DNA of 64,000 nt from an uncultured Flavobacteriales bacterium (GTDB lineage: Bacteria; Bacteroidota; Bacteroidia; Flavobacteriales_D; Crocinitomicaceae). Below, piece by piece: positions 52,471-62,562 of the stretch (positions are counted from its first letter, which is position 1; each line of letters starts with the position of its first letter). The translations under genes were made by a program, and so were the position numbers. Below the pieces are notes generated by a model that did no database searches, was not told where the DNA came from, and saw only the letters and a program-made list of their open reading frames with translations. The DNA lies in assembly GCA_913054135.1 (NCBI GenBank), contig CAJXJK010000004.1, positions 268,121 to 332,120 of the forward strand, written 5' to 3'.

Positions 52471-53409
52471 TCAATGGAAGTGAGATGTTATCTTTTCAAG
52501 CAAAACTTTACTCAATTTGTAATATGACTCTTCAGTCCAACCACCCACATGAGGCGAGAGTATTACCTTATCTGAATTCAATAATTTTTGAAAATCAGAA
52601 TTTTCTTGACCTTCAAACATATTTTCAAATGATGATTTTTCAAACTCTAAAACATCCAAACACGCTCCTTGAACCTTCCCGGTTTTAATCGCAGCCAACA
52701 AAGCAGCTGTTACTACTATCTTTCCTCTTGCCAAATTGATCAACCAAATGTTCTTCTTGAACTTATTCAAAAAGTCTTCATCTGCCATCCAAATTGTTTC
52801 TTCGTTTTGAGGAATGTGAAAACTTAGAATATCAGCATACTCAAATAAATCTTCTAAAGTCGATTCTGACACATACTCATTCCCGAAATTGAATTTGTAC
52901 TTGTCATAAGCTAAAACCTTGACATCAAATCCTCTCAGTTTTTTAGCAAAGGCGGCACCATTATTACCGAAACCAATTAAGCCAACTGTTTTACCATCCA
53001 ACTCAATTCCTCTATTTCCCTCTCTATCCCACTTTCCGTTTCTTATTTCAAGATTTCCTTTTGATAGATTGTTGAAAAGAGAAAGCAGCATTCCTAGGGC
53101 ATGCTCACCTACAGCATTTCTATTTCCCTCGGGGGCATTAAAAAGCTGAATATGATTTTCAGCACAATAATCAATATCAATGTTCTCCATCCCAGCTCCT
53201 GATCGAGCAATGAATTTTAATGCTGAACATTTTTCAAGAAACTCCCTATTGATAGGGAAACGTGAGCGAACAACAATGCCGTCATAATTAGCAATAACAT
53301 TATTAACTTCTTCATTGTTAATTGAAGTAAGATCATCACAATGGTGCCCTAACTCTACTAATCCTTTTTCAAGAACTTCATGAACTGTATCTAAGAATGC
53401 AATTTTCAC
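52471..53409 (-). CDS. D-isomer-specific 2-hydroxyacid dehydrogenase
   Basis: This 312-residue NAD-dependent dehydrogenase is similar to 3-phosphoglycerate dehydrogenase and glyoxylate/hydroxypyruvate reductases. It shows ARSGAGMENIDIDYC, EGNRNAVGEHALGMLL, the NAD-binding GLIGFGNNGAAFAKKL, and the catalytic set Arg (NLARGKIV), Glu (DVLEFEK) and His (SPHVGGWTEES). It lacks the ACT domain of long SerA forms. Substrate is uncertain, and no serine-pathway gene is adjacent. Start ATG 53409. Confidence 0.9.
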   Translation of the reverse strand: MKIAFLDTVHEVLEKGLVELGHHCDDLTSINNEEVNNVIANYDGIVVRSRFPINREFLEKCSALKFIARSGAGMENIDIDYCAENHIQLFNAPEGNRNAVGEHALGMLLSLFNNLSKGNLEIRNGKWDREGNRGIELDGKTVGLIGFGNNGAAFAKKLRGFDVKVLAYDKYKFNFGNEYVSESTLEDLFEYADILSFHIPQNEETIWMADEDFLNKFKKNIWLINLARGKIVVTAALLAAIKTGKVQGACLDVLEFEKSSFENMFEGQENSDFQKLLNSDKVILSPHVGGWTEESYYKLSKVLLEKITSHFH

Positions 53410-53425
53410 GAATCTAAATTCGCAA

Positions 53426-55039
53426 TTATTTTTTGATGAACTTATATTGAATCAAATATTCTCCATTAAACAACTGAACAATGTAATTTCCAGACTCTAA
53501 ATCTCTAATATCAATTTCAGAATCATAAATCCCGTTTTCAAGAATACCAAATGAATCTTTCTTCAGTATTTTTCCGTCAGTTGAAATAATATCATAGTGC
53601 ACATCACTTAATTTTGGAACCGTGAACTGTATAGTAATCTCCTTTTTTGCTGGATTAGGAAAAACATTCATATTCTGAACTAAATCTTCGATAATCTCTT
53701 GCTCTTCATATCCGGCTATTGACTTGTTAATGTAAACCTTAAAAATAGTGTTGCTTGCAGAGCTTTGAGTACCATCATTTATAAAGAATATGTTCTTATC
53801 TGAACTTTCTATTCCCCCGTAGATGTATCCAATCAATGTTTTTTGATTCGGTATCGCATTGATATCAAGAATTTCGCCTTCAATCAAATAATCTCCTGTC
53901 GGTATAAACTCAGATCCCGCACCCAAGAGAGCTGGCATTTCAAGATAAGTCAAAGCATTCTCATTCATACTACCATCATTGAATCTTGTCACCTTTGAAA
54001 TGGTTTTAACAAATGGTACATCCGTATCTTCAATCAATGTTCCGCCATCAAAATAAAACTGACTCATCCCTCCAAAAAACAAGGTTTGATTTGATAAAGC
54101 CGTACTGTCATAAACTGAGATTTTTGCAGAATGATATTGGCTTAAGAATTGGTTAAAAGTATTGTTTACAGTGTATCCGGCCGGGGTGATATCTACCGAA
54201 TTTAAATAAGGTAAGTCATTCGGATCAAACACTCCTGAAAAAGCAGTGAATCCAAAATCCCCATTCGGAAAAATTTGAGGAGCCATGTTATAATCTCTTC
54301 TATGAAGGTTCACAGAATCAGTTTGCGCACCATAATCCACAATACTCATGGTTGTGCCGTCATCTTCCAATTTAAAACTTCTAATTTCATCTGTATAATC
54401 TTGTGTAAAGCCTGGTCCGTGATCAGGTCCCATTGGGTTATAGCTTCCATCAAAAAGTTGGCCTCCAACTAAATAAAACATAGAATCTAAATAACCAATT
54501 TGACCACCTGTAACCTTCATTCTCGAATCCGTAATTTGTCTGAAATAAGGAGTAACCGAAGCGTTATCAACTATAGCCTGCGTCAAACCGTTAATGTCAA
54601 TGGCTGTAATATTTGTATAAGTAATATGCCCGCTTGAGGTAGCACTAAAACCGTATCCACCGAACACATATAATGTGGTGTCTCTCTGATAAAACTCTTG
54701 GTTGGTAGATTGAAGTTGCTCAAATAAACCAGCATTTAAAACACTTAAATCGGCTGACCAACTTTGCTCGTTAATTGGATCAATTACGAAAGCAAACTTA
54801 TTATTATCAGCTTCCAAAAATGCCGCGAAAGGTTGTCTTTGGTGTAATCCGTCAATTCGTCCGCCCACTATCAACCATCTTCCCTGATCATCTTTCGCCC
54901 ATGAATAAGAATGAATTCCTGGAGTATTCGTGATTACTAAAGGTTCAATTTCAACCGCATAATCTTCTGGTGTAATTAATTGTGAATGTCCAATGGATGA
55001 AAATCCAATAAAAGCAAGTGCGAGAGTAGAAAGTTTCAT
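53426..55039 (-). CDS. Kelch-like T9SS cargo protein
   Basis: This 537-residue protein has a signal peptide (MKLSTLALAFIGFSSIGHSQ). Kelch-like beta-propeller blades are visible (TLYVFGGYGFSATSSG, FYLVGGQLFDGSY, TLFFGGMSQFYFDGG, IGYIYGGIESSDKN). The C-terminal type A T9SS sorting domain (NVFPNPAKKEITIQF, DLESGNYIVQLFNG, KFIKK) directs it across the outer membrane. Ligand and role are unknown. It lies 16 nt upstream of the dehydrogenase gene in the same direction, so the two may be co-transcribed. Confidence 0.87.
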   Translation of the reverse strand: MKLSTLALAFIGFSSIGHSQLITPEDYAVEIEPLVITNTPGIHSYSWAKDDQGRWLIVGGRIDGLHQRQPFAAFLEADNNKFAFVIDPINEQSWSADLSVLNAGLFEQLQSTNQEFYQRDTTLYVFGGYGFSATSSGHITYTNITAIDINGLTQAIVDNASVTPYFRQITDSRMKVTGGQIGYLDSMFYLVGGQLFDGSYNPMGPDHGPGFTQDYTDEIRSFKLEDDGTTMSIVDYGAQTDSVNLHRRDYNMAPQIFPNGDFGFTAFSGVFDPNDLPYLNSVDITPAGYTVNNTFNQFLSQYHSAKISVYDSTALSNQTLFFGGMSQFYFDGGTLIEDTDVPFVKTISKVTRFNDGSMNENALTYLEMPALLGAGSEFIPTGDYLIEGEILDINAIPNQKTLIGYIYGGIESSDKNIFFINDGTQSSASNTIFKVYINKSIAGYEEQEIIEDLVQNMNVFPNPAKKEITIQFTVPKLSDVHYDIISTDGKILKKDSFGILENGIYDSEIDIRDLESGNYIVQLFNGEYLIQYKFIKK

Positions 55040-55090
55040 GTGTTTTCTTTCAAAGCTACACGAAGAGAAGGTAAATGTTTGTGACGATTG

Positions 55091-56443
55091 TTACAGATAA
55101 ACAAAATAGGCAACCACAAAGTAAATCGTTAACCCAATAATATCATTGGCAGTGGTGATAAAAGGGCCTGTTGCCAAGGCGGGATCTATTTTTACTCTAT
55201 CCAGTAAGAGCGGAACCATGGCGCCTAGAATTGCCGCAAAAACGACCACTATGAATAGAGAGATTGAAATAGTTATTCCAAGTTTGATGTCGTCCATAAA
55301 AGCATAAGAAATTCCGAAAATGATGATTGAACAAATCAAACCAACCAGCATACCTACCAAAGTTTCTTTACCAACTTGCTTAAAAATAGAGGTGAATTGA
55401 AAATCTTTTGAAGCCAATCCCTGAACAATGATTGCTGATGATTGAACACCGACATTTCCAGCAGTTGCGACAATTAACGGAATAAAGAAGGCCAATGCAG
55501 GATTCATATCAATCTGCCCTTCATATCCTTTGATAATCTGAGAAGCAGCAACTCCACCTGCCAATCCAATTAAAATCCATGGCAATCGAGATCTTGTGTT
55601 CTTCAAAACACCCGAAGAAGTCTCTACATTTTCAGAAATACCCGAAGCCATTTGAAAATCTTTCTCAGCCTCTTCTTTAATGACATCTACTACGTCATCA
55701 ATTGTAATTCGACCTACTAATTTCGTTTGTCTGTCTACAACTGGAATAGCTACCAAATCATACTTTTCCATTACGTTCGCCACTTCTTCATTATCCTCAT
55801 GCGTTTTCACATAATGAACTTTCTCGCGCATGTAAATGTCATCAATCAAAGTCTTAGCATCTGCAAATAGCAATGCTTTTAATGAAAGAATTCCTAGCAA
55901 AACGTCATCCTTATCTACAACATAAATTGAATGAATTCGATCTACTTCCTCGGCCTGTCTTCTCAATTCAACAACACATCTATCAACTGCCCAGTAAGCC
56001 TTTGCTCTAACAAACTCTTTGTGCATCAATCCACCTGCAGTATCTTCATCATACTTTAAAAGATCTGTAATTTCAGAGGCATGTTCTTGATCTTCAAGTT
56101 TAGCAATAATCTCATCCTTCTCATCTTCCTCTAACTCACCTAATAAATCGGCTGCATCATCCGTTTCAAGATTATCAACTTGCTCTACAATCTCTTCAGT
56201 AGATAAGGTTTTGATAAATCTTTCTCGATAATCCTCATCTAACTCCATCAAAGCATCAGCCGATACTTCATCATCAAGTAAATCAAATATTTGTTTTGAT
56301 TCATCAACACTTAATGAGGTTAAAATATCAGCAATATCGGCAGGATGGATGTTTTCTAACTCTTCTAAAACAGACGTATTATTCCCTGTCTCCAACATGA
56401 GTTGAAGCCTTTCAAGGAATTCTTTTGTCAGTTCTTTTTTCAT
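55091..56443 (-). CDS. mgtE: Magnesium transporter MgtE
   Basis: This 450-residue protein has an acidic N-domain of helical repeats (IHPADIADILTSLSVDESKQ, MELDEDYRERFIKTLSTEEI). A CBS pair follows (VDRCVVELRRQAEEVDRIHS, YDLVAIPVVDRQTKLVGRIT), then a C-terminal five-helix pore with the signature AGNVGVQSSAIIVQGLA and PFITTANDIIGLTIYF. It forms a Mg2+-gated dimeric channel in the inner membrane; the acidic N-domain and CBS sites sense cytoplasmic Mg2+. A minus-strand TATCTTCG at 56483-56490 is one base from a -7 consensus. Confidence 0.96.
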   Translation of the reverse strand: MKKELTKEFLERLQLMLETGNNTSVLEELENIHPADIADILTSLSVDESKQIFDLLDDEVSADALMELDEDYRERFIKTLSTEEIVEQVDNLETDDAADLLGELEEDEKDEIIAKLEDQEHASEITDLLKYDEDTAGGLMHKEFVRAKAYWAVDRCVVELRRQAEEVDRIHSIYVVDKDDVLLGILSLKALLFADAKTLIDDIYMREKVHYVKTHEDNEEVANVMEKYDLVAIPVVDRQTKLVGRITIDDVVDVIKEEAEKDFQMASGISENVETSSGVLKNTRSRLPWILIGLAGGVAASQIIKGYEGQIDMNPALAFFIPLIVATAGNVGVQSSAIIVQGLASKDFQFTSIFKQVGKETLVGMLVGLICSIIIFGISYAFMDDIKLGITISISLFIVVVFAAILGAMVPLLLDRVKIDPALATGPFITTANDIIGLTIYFVVAYFVYL

Positions 56444-56599
56444 AAAGAATCAGTTAAACGTAGTTGAGTTGCTAATCTGCCGCGAAGATAAGCCTTTTAC
56501 GTTATTTTAATCTTACGGTAAAATCAATATTTTGTTGACTTTTTTTACAATTAAGTGGTCAAGATTTTTTTTTCGTAACTTTTCAAAAATATTTGAGCC

Positions 56600-58021
56600 A
56601 TGTCCAAATCTCTACTTCTCTCATTATTATTGTCCTTTTCTATGATAACGTATAGCCAAACCACATGGCAGGTTTGTGTTGCTGAACCAGATGCTGGCGT
56701 ATGTGGAGGTGGACAAGTTGGAGTCTTCACTCCGGGCAATTTGGTCATTCAACAAGGAGATATGATAGAATTCACTTCTCACAATATTTTCTTAGGAGGA
56801 TACTCACTTTCATGGCACGATATTCAATTTGCGGGTTCTCCAGCAAACAATGTAATGCTGCAAGTTCCTAACGTATTTGAACCACCGAATTCAGTTACGA
56901 CACCCCCTTTTAATACTCCAGGAATTTATCAAATGGAATGTCACGATTTCACTCATTGTCTGCTTAGCGCCTATCTATGTGATGGATATACTGTTGAAGT
57001 GCAAGGCTCATGTGCTGTTACGGCAGATTTTACGACAACTGCCTTAGATTTTTGCACAGGTGATATCATTGATTTTACAAACACCTCTAATGGTGCGAGC
57101 TCATATATTTGGCACTTAGATGAATTTACTTTCGCAACAACCACTGATGCGGTATTAAGTTTTGGATCAGCCGCTACTCATGATATTGAGCTCATTGCAG
57201 ATGACGGAGCTGGTTGTTTAGATTCTACCACGATAACTATTAACATTGATCAAGCTTCAGATGCCGGATCTGACAATTCTAACATCTTTTGTAACATCAA
57301 TGATTCAATTGATTTGAACACATTATTAGATGGAGATTTAGGCGGAAACTGGAACGAGACAACATCTTCTGGTCAATTTAATGCGACCTCAGGTTTCCTT
57401 GATTACACTGATCTTACCGAGGATGATTATTCTTTTGAATATGTTGTGCCTGGTGTTGGTGTATGCCCGAATGACACTGCTATAATAGACATTGAAATTA
57501 ATCAAGAACCTCATTTGGCTTTTAACTTTTCTAACGTCAATATCGCTTCTTCTGATTCTTTGTACATAGATTTCACCTTAACCGGGGTGAATGGATCTGC
57601 AACTTATGTTTGGAATTATTGTGATGGAAATTTCAGTACAGATAATAGTCCTTTTTGGCATAAGTTTGACACTGCTGGCACTTACTGTGTATGCGTTCAA
57701 GTGAATAATGGTAACGGATGCGTAGAGACGTTTTGCGATTCAAACATAGTAGTTTTTGATGATGCTGGTCTCGATCTCCTAAATGAAATAGACTTCTCAA
57801 TTTATCCCAATCCTGCAAATGAAAAAGTGAATTTAAAATTCGGTTCAATTAATGAATCTGTGATTTTCGAATTACGAGATGTCAACTCAAGACTTATTTC
57901 AACCGAAGAAATCTATTCTACCATTTACTCATTTGATGTTTCTTCAATTGAACCAGGTATTTACTTCATTTCTATATTATCTGAGAAAGGACGAACAACC
58001 AAATCACTAGTCGTTAGATAA
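56600..58021 (+). CDS. Cupredoxin-like/PKD T9SS cargo protein
   Basis: This 473-residue protein has a signal peptide (MSKSLLLSLLLSFSMITYSQ). The next ~115 residues look like a plastocyanin-type domain (LVIQQGDMIEFTSHN, SWHDIQF with His73, then GIYQMECHDFTHC with Cys114, His115, His119, then YTVEVQG). Possible copper ligands are therefore present, but the fit is not exact. PKD-like domains and an Ig-like AGSDNSNIFC repeat follow. The C-terminus is a type A T9SS sorting domain (FSIYPNPANEKVNLKF, SIEPGIYFISILS). The last 15 nt overlap the convergent VCBS gene. It may be a secreted copper or electron-transfer protein; this is inference. Confidence 0.82.
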   Translation: MSKSLLLSLLLSFSMITYSQTTWQVCVAEPDAGVCGGGQVGVFTPGNLVIQQGDMIEFTSHNIFLGGYSLSWHDIQFAGSPANNVMLQVPNVFEPPNSVTTPPFNTPGIYQMECHDFTHCLLSAYLCDGYTVEVQGSCAVTADFTTTALDFCTGDIIDFTNTSNGASSYIWHLDEFTFATTTDAVLSFGSAATHDIELIADDGAGCLDSTTITINIDQASDAGSDNSNIFCNINDSIDLNTLLDGDLGGNWNETTSSGQFNATSGFLDYTDLTEDDYSFEYVVPGVGVCPNDTAIIDIEINQEPHLAFNFSNVNIASSDSLYIDFTLTGVNGSATYVWNYCDGNFSTDNSPFWHKFDTAGTYCVCVQVNNGNGCVETFCDSNIVVFDDAGLDLLNEIDFSIYPNPANEKVNLKFGSINESVIFELRDVNSRLISTEEIYSTIYSFDVSSIEPGIYFISILSEKGRTTKSLVVR

Positions 58022-61000
58022 AGGTCTGTGCAACACTTCAAACAATTGAATACGCTCATTGTTATTACCAATGAGCAAACCGGTACTTCCGTTTGCTAGC
58101 TTAATTTTAGTTAAGCTTTTAGCATTGTAGGGTGCGTAAAAATCAGATTCAGTAGGGTCTAAGTACTCAAGTTCACCATTTGCTTTGACCAAGAATACTA
58201 AACCGCAACCTGCATCATACCTTGTCGTCTCAACTTCTGTATTATGTCTGTTACCTACTGCTATGATGTCTTTTCTTCCATCACCATTAACATCAATAAA
58301 TTCAAAATCGTTAACAAAAGAGAATTGAGCCTCAGACGGCAATGGCTCAAATTTAAAATTGCCCATTCCGTCATTTCTTAATATTCCACTTCTAAACTCG
58401 TTTACTTCATATTGAAGCGCCTGCTCAAGTTTTTCTTTACCATAAATGTCTTCTAATTCTGAGTTCGCAAATGATAAAAAGGTAGGAAACTTGTCTTTTA
58501 TAAAAGGCATTTGCCCTGAAGAGCATTCTCTTCCTCTCAACGGAACTTCATTTCCTTTATAATCCTTCGATAATACAATATCTAATGTTCCATTATTGTC
58601 GAAGTCATTTGCATATACTTTTAAAGGTTTCTTGTTTGATGCATTGTATTTATTATTCATTCCCGCATTACCACACAAGAAATCAATATCGCCATCACTA
58701 TCAATATCGGCTTGAGAGATGCTAGACCACCATCCTTTAAGGTTCATCTCTTTACTTTTTCTAACAAATTTCCCCCCAACATTCTCCATGATTTCAATAT
58801 CCATCCATTCCCCAACAAGCACGATATCTTCATCACCATCCCCATCAACATCAGCAAATTCAGCATCATTCACCATTCCTATACGCTCCATTTGTGGCGC
58901 AATAATTGAAGTTTTATCTCGAAAAAAACCTTTTACGTTTTCATAGATTTTTGTTTGTCCAGCATACGGATACTTTTGCGGATGCCCTTTTCCGCAAACC
59001 AATAGATCTAAATCACCGTCCTTGTCAATGTCAGACATTTCGGTACTTCCAGAGTTATGTCCGTCCAAAGGCATTCCGTTTCTGACTAAACCGAACATTC
59101 CAAGACCGTTACCTATGTACAAACGATTGTAATAAGCTGTATCTCCTTCTTGATGCTCATATCCACCTGAACTAATAATCAAATCCAACTTTTCATCTCC
59201 ATTCACATCAAACACACTAATATCGGCATCTTCAGACGACTGATGATTATAGAATGAACGTGAGAGCATCTTCTTGAATGTGCCTTTTGAACTTTGTAAA
59301 TAGACGGTAGGAATTCTCCCAACTGAAGAAGTCACAATGAAATCTTCGTAACCATTATTGTCAAAATCACCGACCGCTATTTCAGGCCCTGAGGTACTCA
59401 TTTGATGGGGTAATAATGATTCCTTCACAAAGTCATTGAACTTGTTGTCCTTGTATACCGCATCTAACTTTGAACTTTCGGTTAGATTTTTGAAATAGAC
59501 CTTTTTGTAATCCGAAACGGGAACGGTTTCAACTCGCTTCAATTCATTTGGCTTCGGCTTGATAACTCCTCCTTTTTTTGGTATGTCCAAATACATTGAA
59601 TCATTCAAAAAGAGTATCTGAAATCCTTCACCTTCTTTTGCATAAAAGAAATGCCTTGGATCAACGCTTGAACAATATCCTCTGACAACATTGTGTTCTT
59701 GAACAAACGTGTTGTTTGATGTTTCAACCTTAACTCTCATTCCGCTTTTCAAACCAGCAGGAATATCTGAAAGATCAACAACCAGGCTATTACTCTTCGA
59801 TTCAATTCTGTTTTCATAAATTGAAGCTTGGGCATCAACATTATTGAGAACTAAATCCAAATCGCCATCATTATCCAAATCAACATATACAGCACCATTA
59901 GAATTAAGTTTTTCATCAATTCCCCAGTCCGATCTGTTATCCTTAAAAGTCAAGTCACCATTATTCTTAAAGAAATAATTCTCGATTTCTACAGAAGGGA
60001 TAAGATCAAGAAAATCTAACGTCTTCACGCTTCCATTTTTTTCTTTTAAACTATCTAACTTCTGACCAATATCATTGTTCTTTGTATCCCTTTTGTATCC
60101 ATTGGTCACGAATAAATCTAAAAGCCCATCTTGATCGATATCAAATAACAAAGGAGCCCAACTCCAATCTGTTTTTGCGACACCGGCAAATTGAGAGATT
60201 TCTTGAAAAGATCCCATGCCAGTATTTAACTGCAGCATATTGTGCATGTACTGATATCCCCAACCGAGTTGAACACGTGTATAAAACTTGTTAAGATTCA
60301 TAGATGCCATATTCATCTTTGATCTTTTATGGTCATTGAACGCCATGTCTACCGAAACATAATCCATCAATCCATCATTATTAAAATCACCTACATCATT
60401 ACCCATTGAATAATTCGAAGTGTGCTTAAAATATTTCAAATTCTCATCCTTGAAAGTATTGTTCTGTTGATTGATAAATAAATGATCGGGCTCATCAAAA
60501 TCATTACAAACAATAATGTCGGGATACGAGTCTTGATTAACATCTGAAATCGCCAGTCCTAATCCATAACCGAATTCCAAAATTCCTGCTTGGGTAGTTA
60601 TATCAATGTATTTTCCTCCAACATTTTCCAACAGCAAATCTGTTTCCACATTTCCTTCGTTGATATTTGTGCTGATATCTTGATAATCAACAGCTTTATT
60701 AAATTCTTTTGGATGTCCCATGATGTACAAATCCAAATCTCCATCCAAATCGATATCAAGCGGAGCCGCCTGTGTACTATGATTTGAGATGTCTAAACCA
60801 TATTTTTCTGCCGCCTCTTTGAAAGTGCCATCTCCTTGATTTTCATACAATACATTTGTAAGAACATCTTGATTCGGACCCGATCTTGATACATAAATAT
60901 CTTCGAACCCATCATTATTAACATCAAAAATACAAACTCCTGAACTCCAACCATTTTTATCAATTCCTGCTGATGTAGTGACGTTCTTGAACCTAAAATC

Positions 61001-61264
61001 TCCTTGATTAAAGTAAAGTTCATCATTAACGAAGTTGCCCGCAAAGAATAAATCCATCAGACCATCATTGTTAAAGTCTCCCACTCCCACTCCAGCTCCA
61101 TTATATAAGTAGTCATAGGCAACAATATTGACCTTTTCGGTTTCGTTAATTGAATTCTCAAATCTAATATCTGTAGATTCTGATGAATGAGAATGAAAGC
61201 CAGTATTCTGACTGAACGAGAAAACTGAGAACAAAAAAATTATATAAAGTCGAAAAACTGCCAC
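58007..61264 (-). CDS. VCBS/FG-GAP repeat protein with ASPIC/UnbV domain, second paralog
   Basis: This 1,085-residue exported protein has a signal peptide (MAVFRLYIIFLFSVFSFSQ) and FG-GAP/VCBS repeats with calcium loops (GDFNNDGLMDLFF, DVNNDGFEDIYV, DIDLDGDLDLYI, DLDNDGDLDLVL). An ASPIC/UnbV-like middle segment (SGMRVKVETSNNTF, RGYCSSVDPRHFFYA) is followed by more repeats. Layout and length match the protein at 27578-30802 along the whole chain, including shared DYLYNG-type and REC/RQCSS-GQMPF segments near the C-terminal third. No T9SS sorting domain is visible. Ligand unknown. Confidence 0.9.
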   Translation of the reverse strand: MAVFRLYIIFLFSVFSFSQNTGFHSHSSESTDIRFENSINETEKVNIVAYDYLYNGAGVGVGDFNNDGLMDLFFAGNFVNDELYFNQGDFRFKNVTTSAGIDKNGWSSGVCIFDVNNDGFEDIYVSRSGPNQDVLTNVLYENQGDGTFKEAAEKYGLDISNHSTQAAPLDIDLDGDLDLYIMGHPKEFNKAVDYQDISTNINEGNVETDLLLENVGGKYIDITTQAGILEFGYGLGLAISDVNQDSYPDIIVCNDFDEPDHLFINQQNNTFKDENLKYFKHTSNYSMGNDVGDFNNDGLMDYVSVDMAFNDHKRSKMNMASMNLNKFYTRVQLGWGYQYMHNMLQLNTGMGSFQEISQFAGVAKTDWSWAPLLFDIDQDGLLDLFVTNGYKRDTKNNDIGQKLDSLKEKNGSVKTLDFLDLIPSVEIENYFFKNNGDLTFKDNRSDWGIDEKLNSNGAVYVDLDNDGDLDLVLNNVDAQASIYENRIESKSNSLVVDLSDIPAGLKSGMRVKVETSNNTFVQEHNVVRGYCSSVDPRHFFYAKEGEGFQILFLNDSMYLDIPKKGGVIKPKPNELKRVETVPVSDYKKVYFKNLTESSKLDAVYKDNKFNDFVKESLLPHQMSTSGPEIAVGDFDNNGYEDFIVTSSVGRIPTVYLQSSKGTFKKMLSRSFYNHQSSEDADISVFDVNGDEKLDLIISSGGYEHQEGDTAYYNRLYIGNGLGMFGLVRNGMPLDGHNSGSTEMSDIDKDGDLDLLVCGKGHPQKYPYAGQTKIYENVKGFFRDKTSIIAPQMERIGMVNDAEFADVDGDGDEDIVLVGEWMDIEIMENVGGKFVRKSKEMNLKGWWSSISQADIDSDGDIDFLCGNAGMNNKYNASNKKPLKVYANDFDNNGTLDIVLSKDYKGNEVPLRGRECSSGQMPFIKDKFPTFLSFANSELEDIYGKEKLEQALQYEVNEFRSGILRNDGMGNFKFEPLPSEAQFSFVNDFEFIDVNGDGRKDIIAVGNRHNTEVETTRYDAGCGLVFLVKANGELEYLDPTESDFYAPYNAKSLTKIKLANGSTGLLIGNNNERIQLFEVLHRPLSND

Positions 61265-61266
61265 AA

Positions 61267-61300
61267 TTTGGTTTCCTTTAAAGTGAAGATACTACTTTTG
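61267..61300 (+). promoter_or_regulatory. Promoter of pabB-tilS (TTTG - 22 nt - TACTTTTG)
   Basis: TACTTTTG (61293-61300) matches TAnnTTTG exactly and a TTTG stands at 61267-61270 with a 22-nt spacer. The GTG start follows 14 nt after the -7 element. Confidence 0.72.
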
Positions 61301-61314
61301 AACAAGTTTTATTA

Positions 61315-62562
61315 GTGAAAAAATATTCATCCATACAGATCGAAGGTTCTTATCATGACTTGATTTCAAAAATCGAGCCGAATGAGTTTTCGCTTCTAAA
61401 AAGAGATGAACAAAATTTTCTTTTGGGTTGGGACCTTAAAGAAAAGCTCACTATTGACAATGATTACGCCAACTTTTTAAGTGTAGATCAATTTATTTCT
61501 GACAACGCCGGCGATTATTTATTTGGATTAATTTCATATGATCTTAAGAATAGTATTTATCCCGTGCTTTCTTCTCAAAATATATCACATCTTAACGAAG
61601 AGCAAAGTACTTTCTCAACATACAATAATATAATTGTCTGCAACGAAGGAGATTTTTTATATTTCGGCTTGGAGGATAAAGTGCCTGAAGTGACTTCACT
61701 TTTTAAGGCAGGATTGAATACAAAGGACAATAGGTTTGAACTTGAAATCACTCCCTTAGAAAATCAGACGGCCTATCTCCTAAAAATTGAAAAGTTGAAA
61801 CATCTAATTCAAAGGGGAGATATTTATGAAGTAAACTATTGTACGGCCTTTCACTTGCTTAAAGAAAATCTCAATCCTAATGCCACTTTTCAAAATATTC
61901 AAGAAAAAACACAAGCGCCCTTTGGAGCTTTTTTAAGAAACAGTCATTTCGATATTTTGAGCGGCTCTCCGGAGAGATTCTTGAAGAAAATTGACAATAA
62001 ATTATACTCTCAACCAATTAAAGGTACTGCAAAACGAAGTGATGATAAGGGCGAAGATGAAAGATTAGTCAAACAATTAAAATCAAGCAAAAAAGATCAC
62101 GCCGAAAATGTAATGATTGTAGATCTAGTTAGAAACGACCTATCAAAAATTGCATCAAAAAATTCGGTCGCAGTTGATGAATTATCCCAATTGTACTCTT
62201 TCAAATCTGTTCATCAATTAATTTCAACGGTGAGCTGTAAAATAGATAAGGTAGAATTTTCGGAGATTCTAAAGGCCACCTTCCCTATGGGTTCAATGAC
62301 GGGAGCACCTAAACTGAATGCAATGAAATTTGCCGAAAACCATGAAGAGTTTAAAAGAGGATATTATTCGGGGGCAATAGGAGTTATCGAACCAAACGGT
62401 AATTTTGATTTCAATGTAATAATTAGAACATTAATATTTGATAGAGCCACAAAGAATTCAAAAATCGGAGTGGGTGGTGCTATCACCATTCTTTCTAATG
62501 ATGAAGAAGAATATGAAGAATGTTTCATTAAATTAAAAGCAATTAAAGAATCTGTGTGCTAG
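61315..62562 (+). CDS. pabB: Aminodeoxychorismate synthase component I (chorismate-binding)
   Basis: This 415-residue enzyme has the chorismate-binding domain signatures GDIYEVNYCTAF, GAFLRNSHFDILSGSPERF, the lysine motif QPIKGTAKR, ENVMIVDLVRNDLS, SVHQLISTV, FPMGSMTGAPKLNAM and GVGGAITILSNDEEEYEE. It makes 4-amino-4-deoxychorismate for folate; PIKGT rather than the TrpE tryptophan-inhibition motif favours PabB over anthranilate synthase. The start is GTG 61315. It overlaps tilS by 7 nt. The glutaminase partner (PabA) is not in the window. Confidence 0.9.
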   Translation: MKKYSSIQIEGSYHDLISKIEPNEFSLLKRDEQNFLLGWDLKEKLTIDNDYANFLSVDQFISDNAGDYLFGLISYDLKNSIYPVLSSQNISHLNEEQSTFSTYNNIIVCNEGDFLYFGLEDKVPEVTSLFKAGLNTKDNRFELEITPLENQTAYLLKIEKLKHLIQRGDIYEVNYCTAFHLLKENLNPNATFQNIQEKTQAPFGAFLRNSHFDILSGSPERFLKKIDNKLYSQPIKGTAKRSDDKGEDERLVKQLKSSKKDHAENVMIVDLVRNDLSKIASKNSVAVDELSQLYSFKSVHQLISTVSCKIDKVEFSEILKATFPMGSMTGAPKLNAMKFAENHEEFKRGYYSGAIGVIEPNGNFDFNVIIRTLIFDRATKNSKIGVGGAITILSNDEEEYEECFIKLKAIKESVC

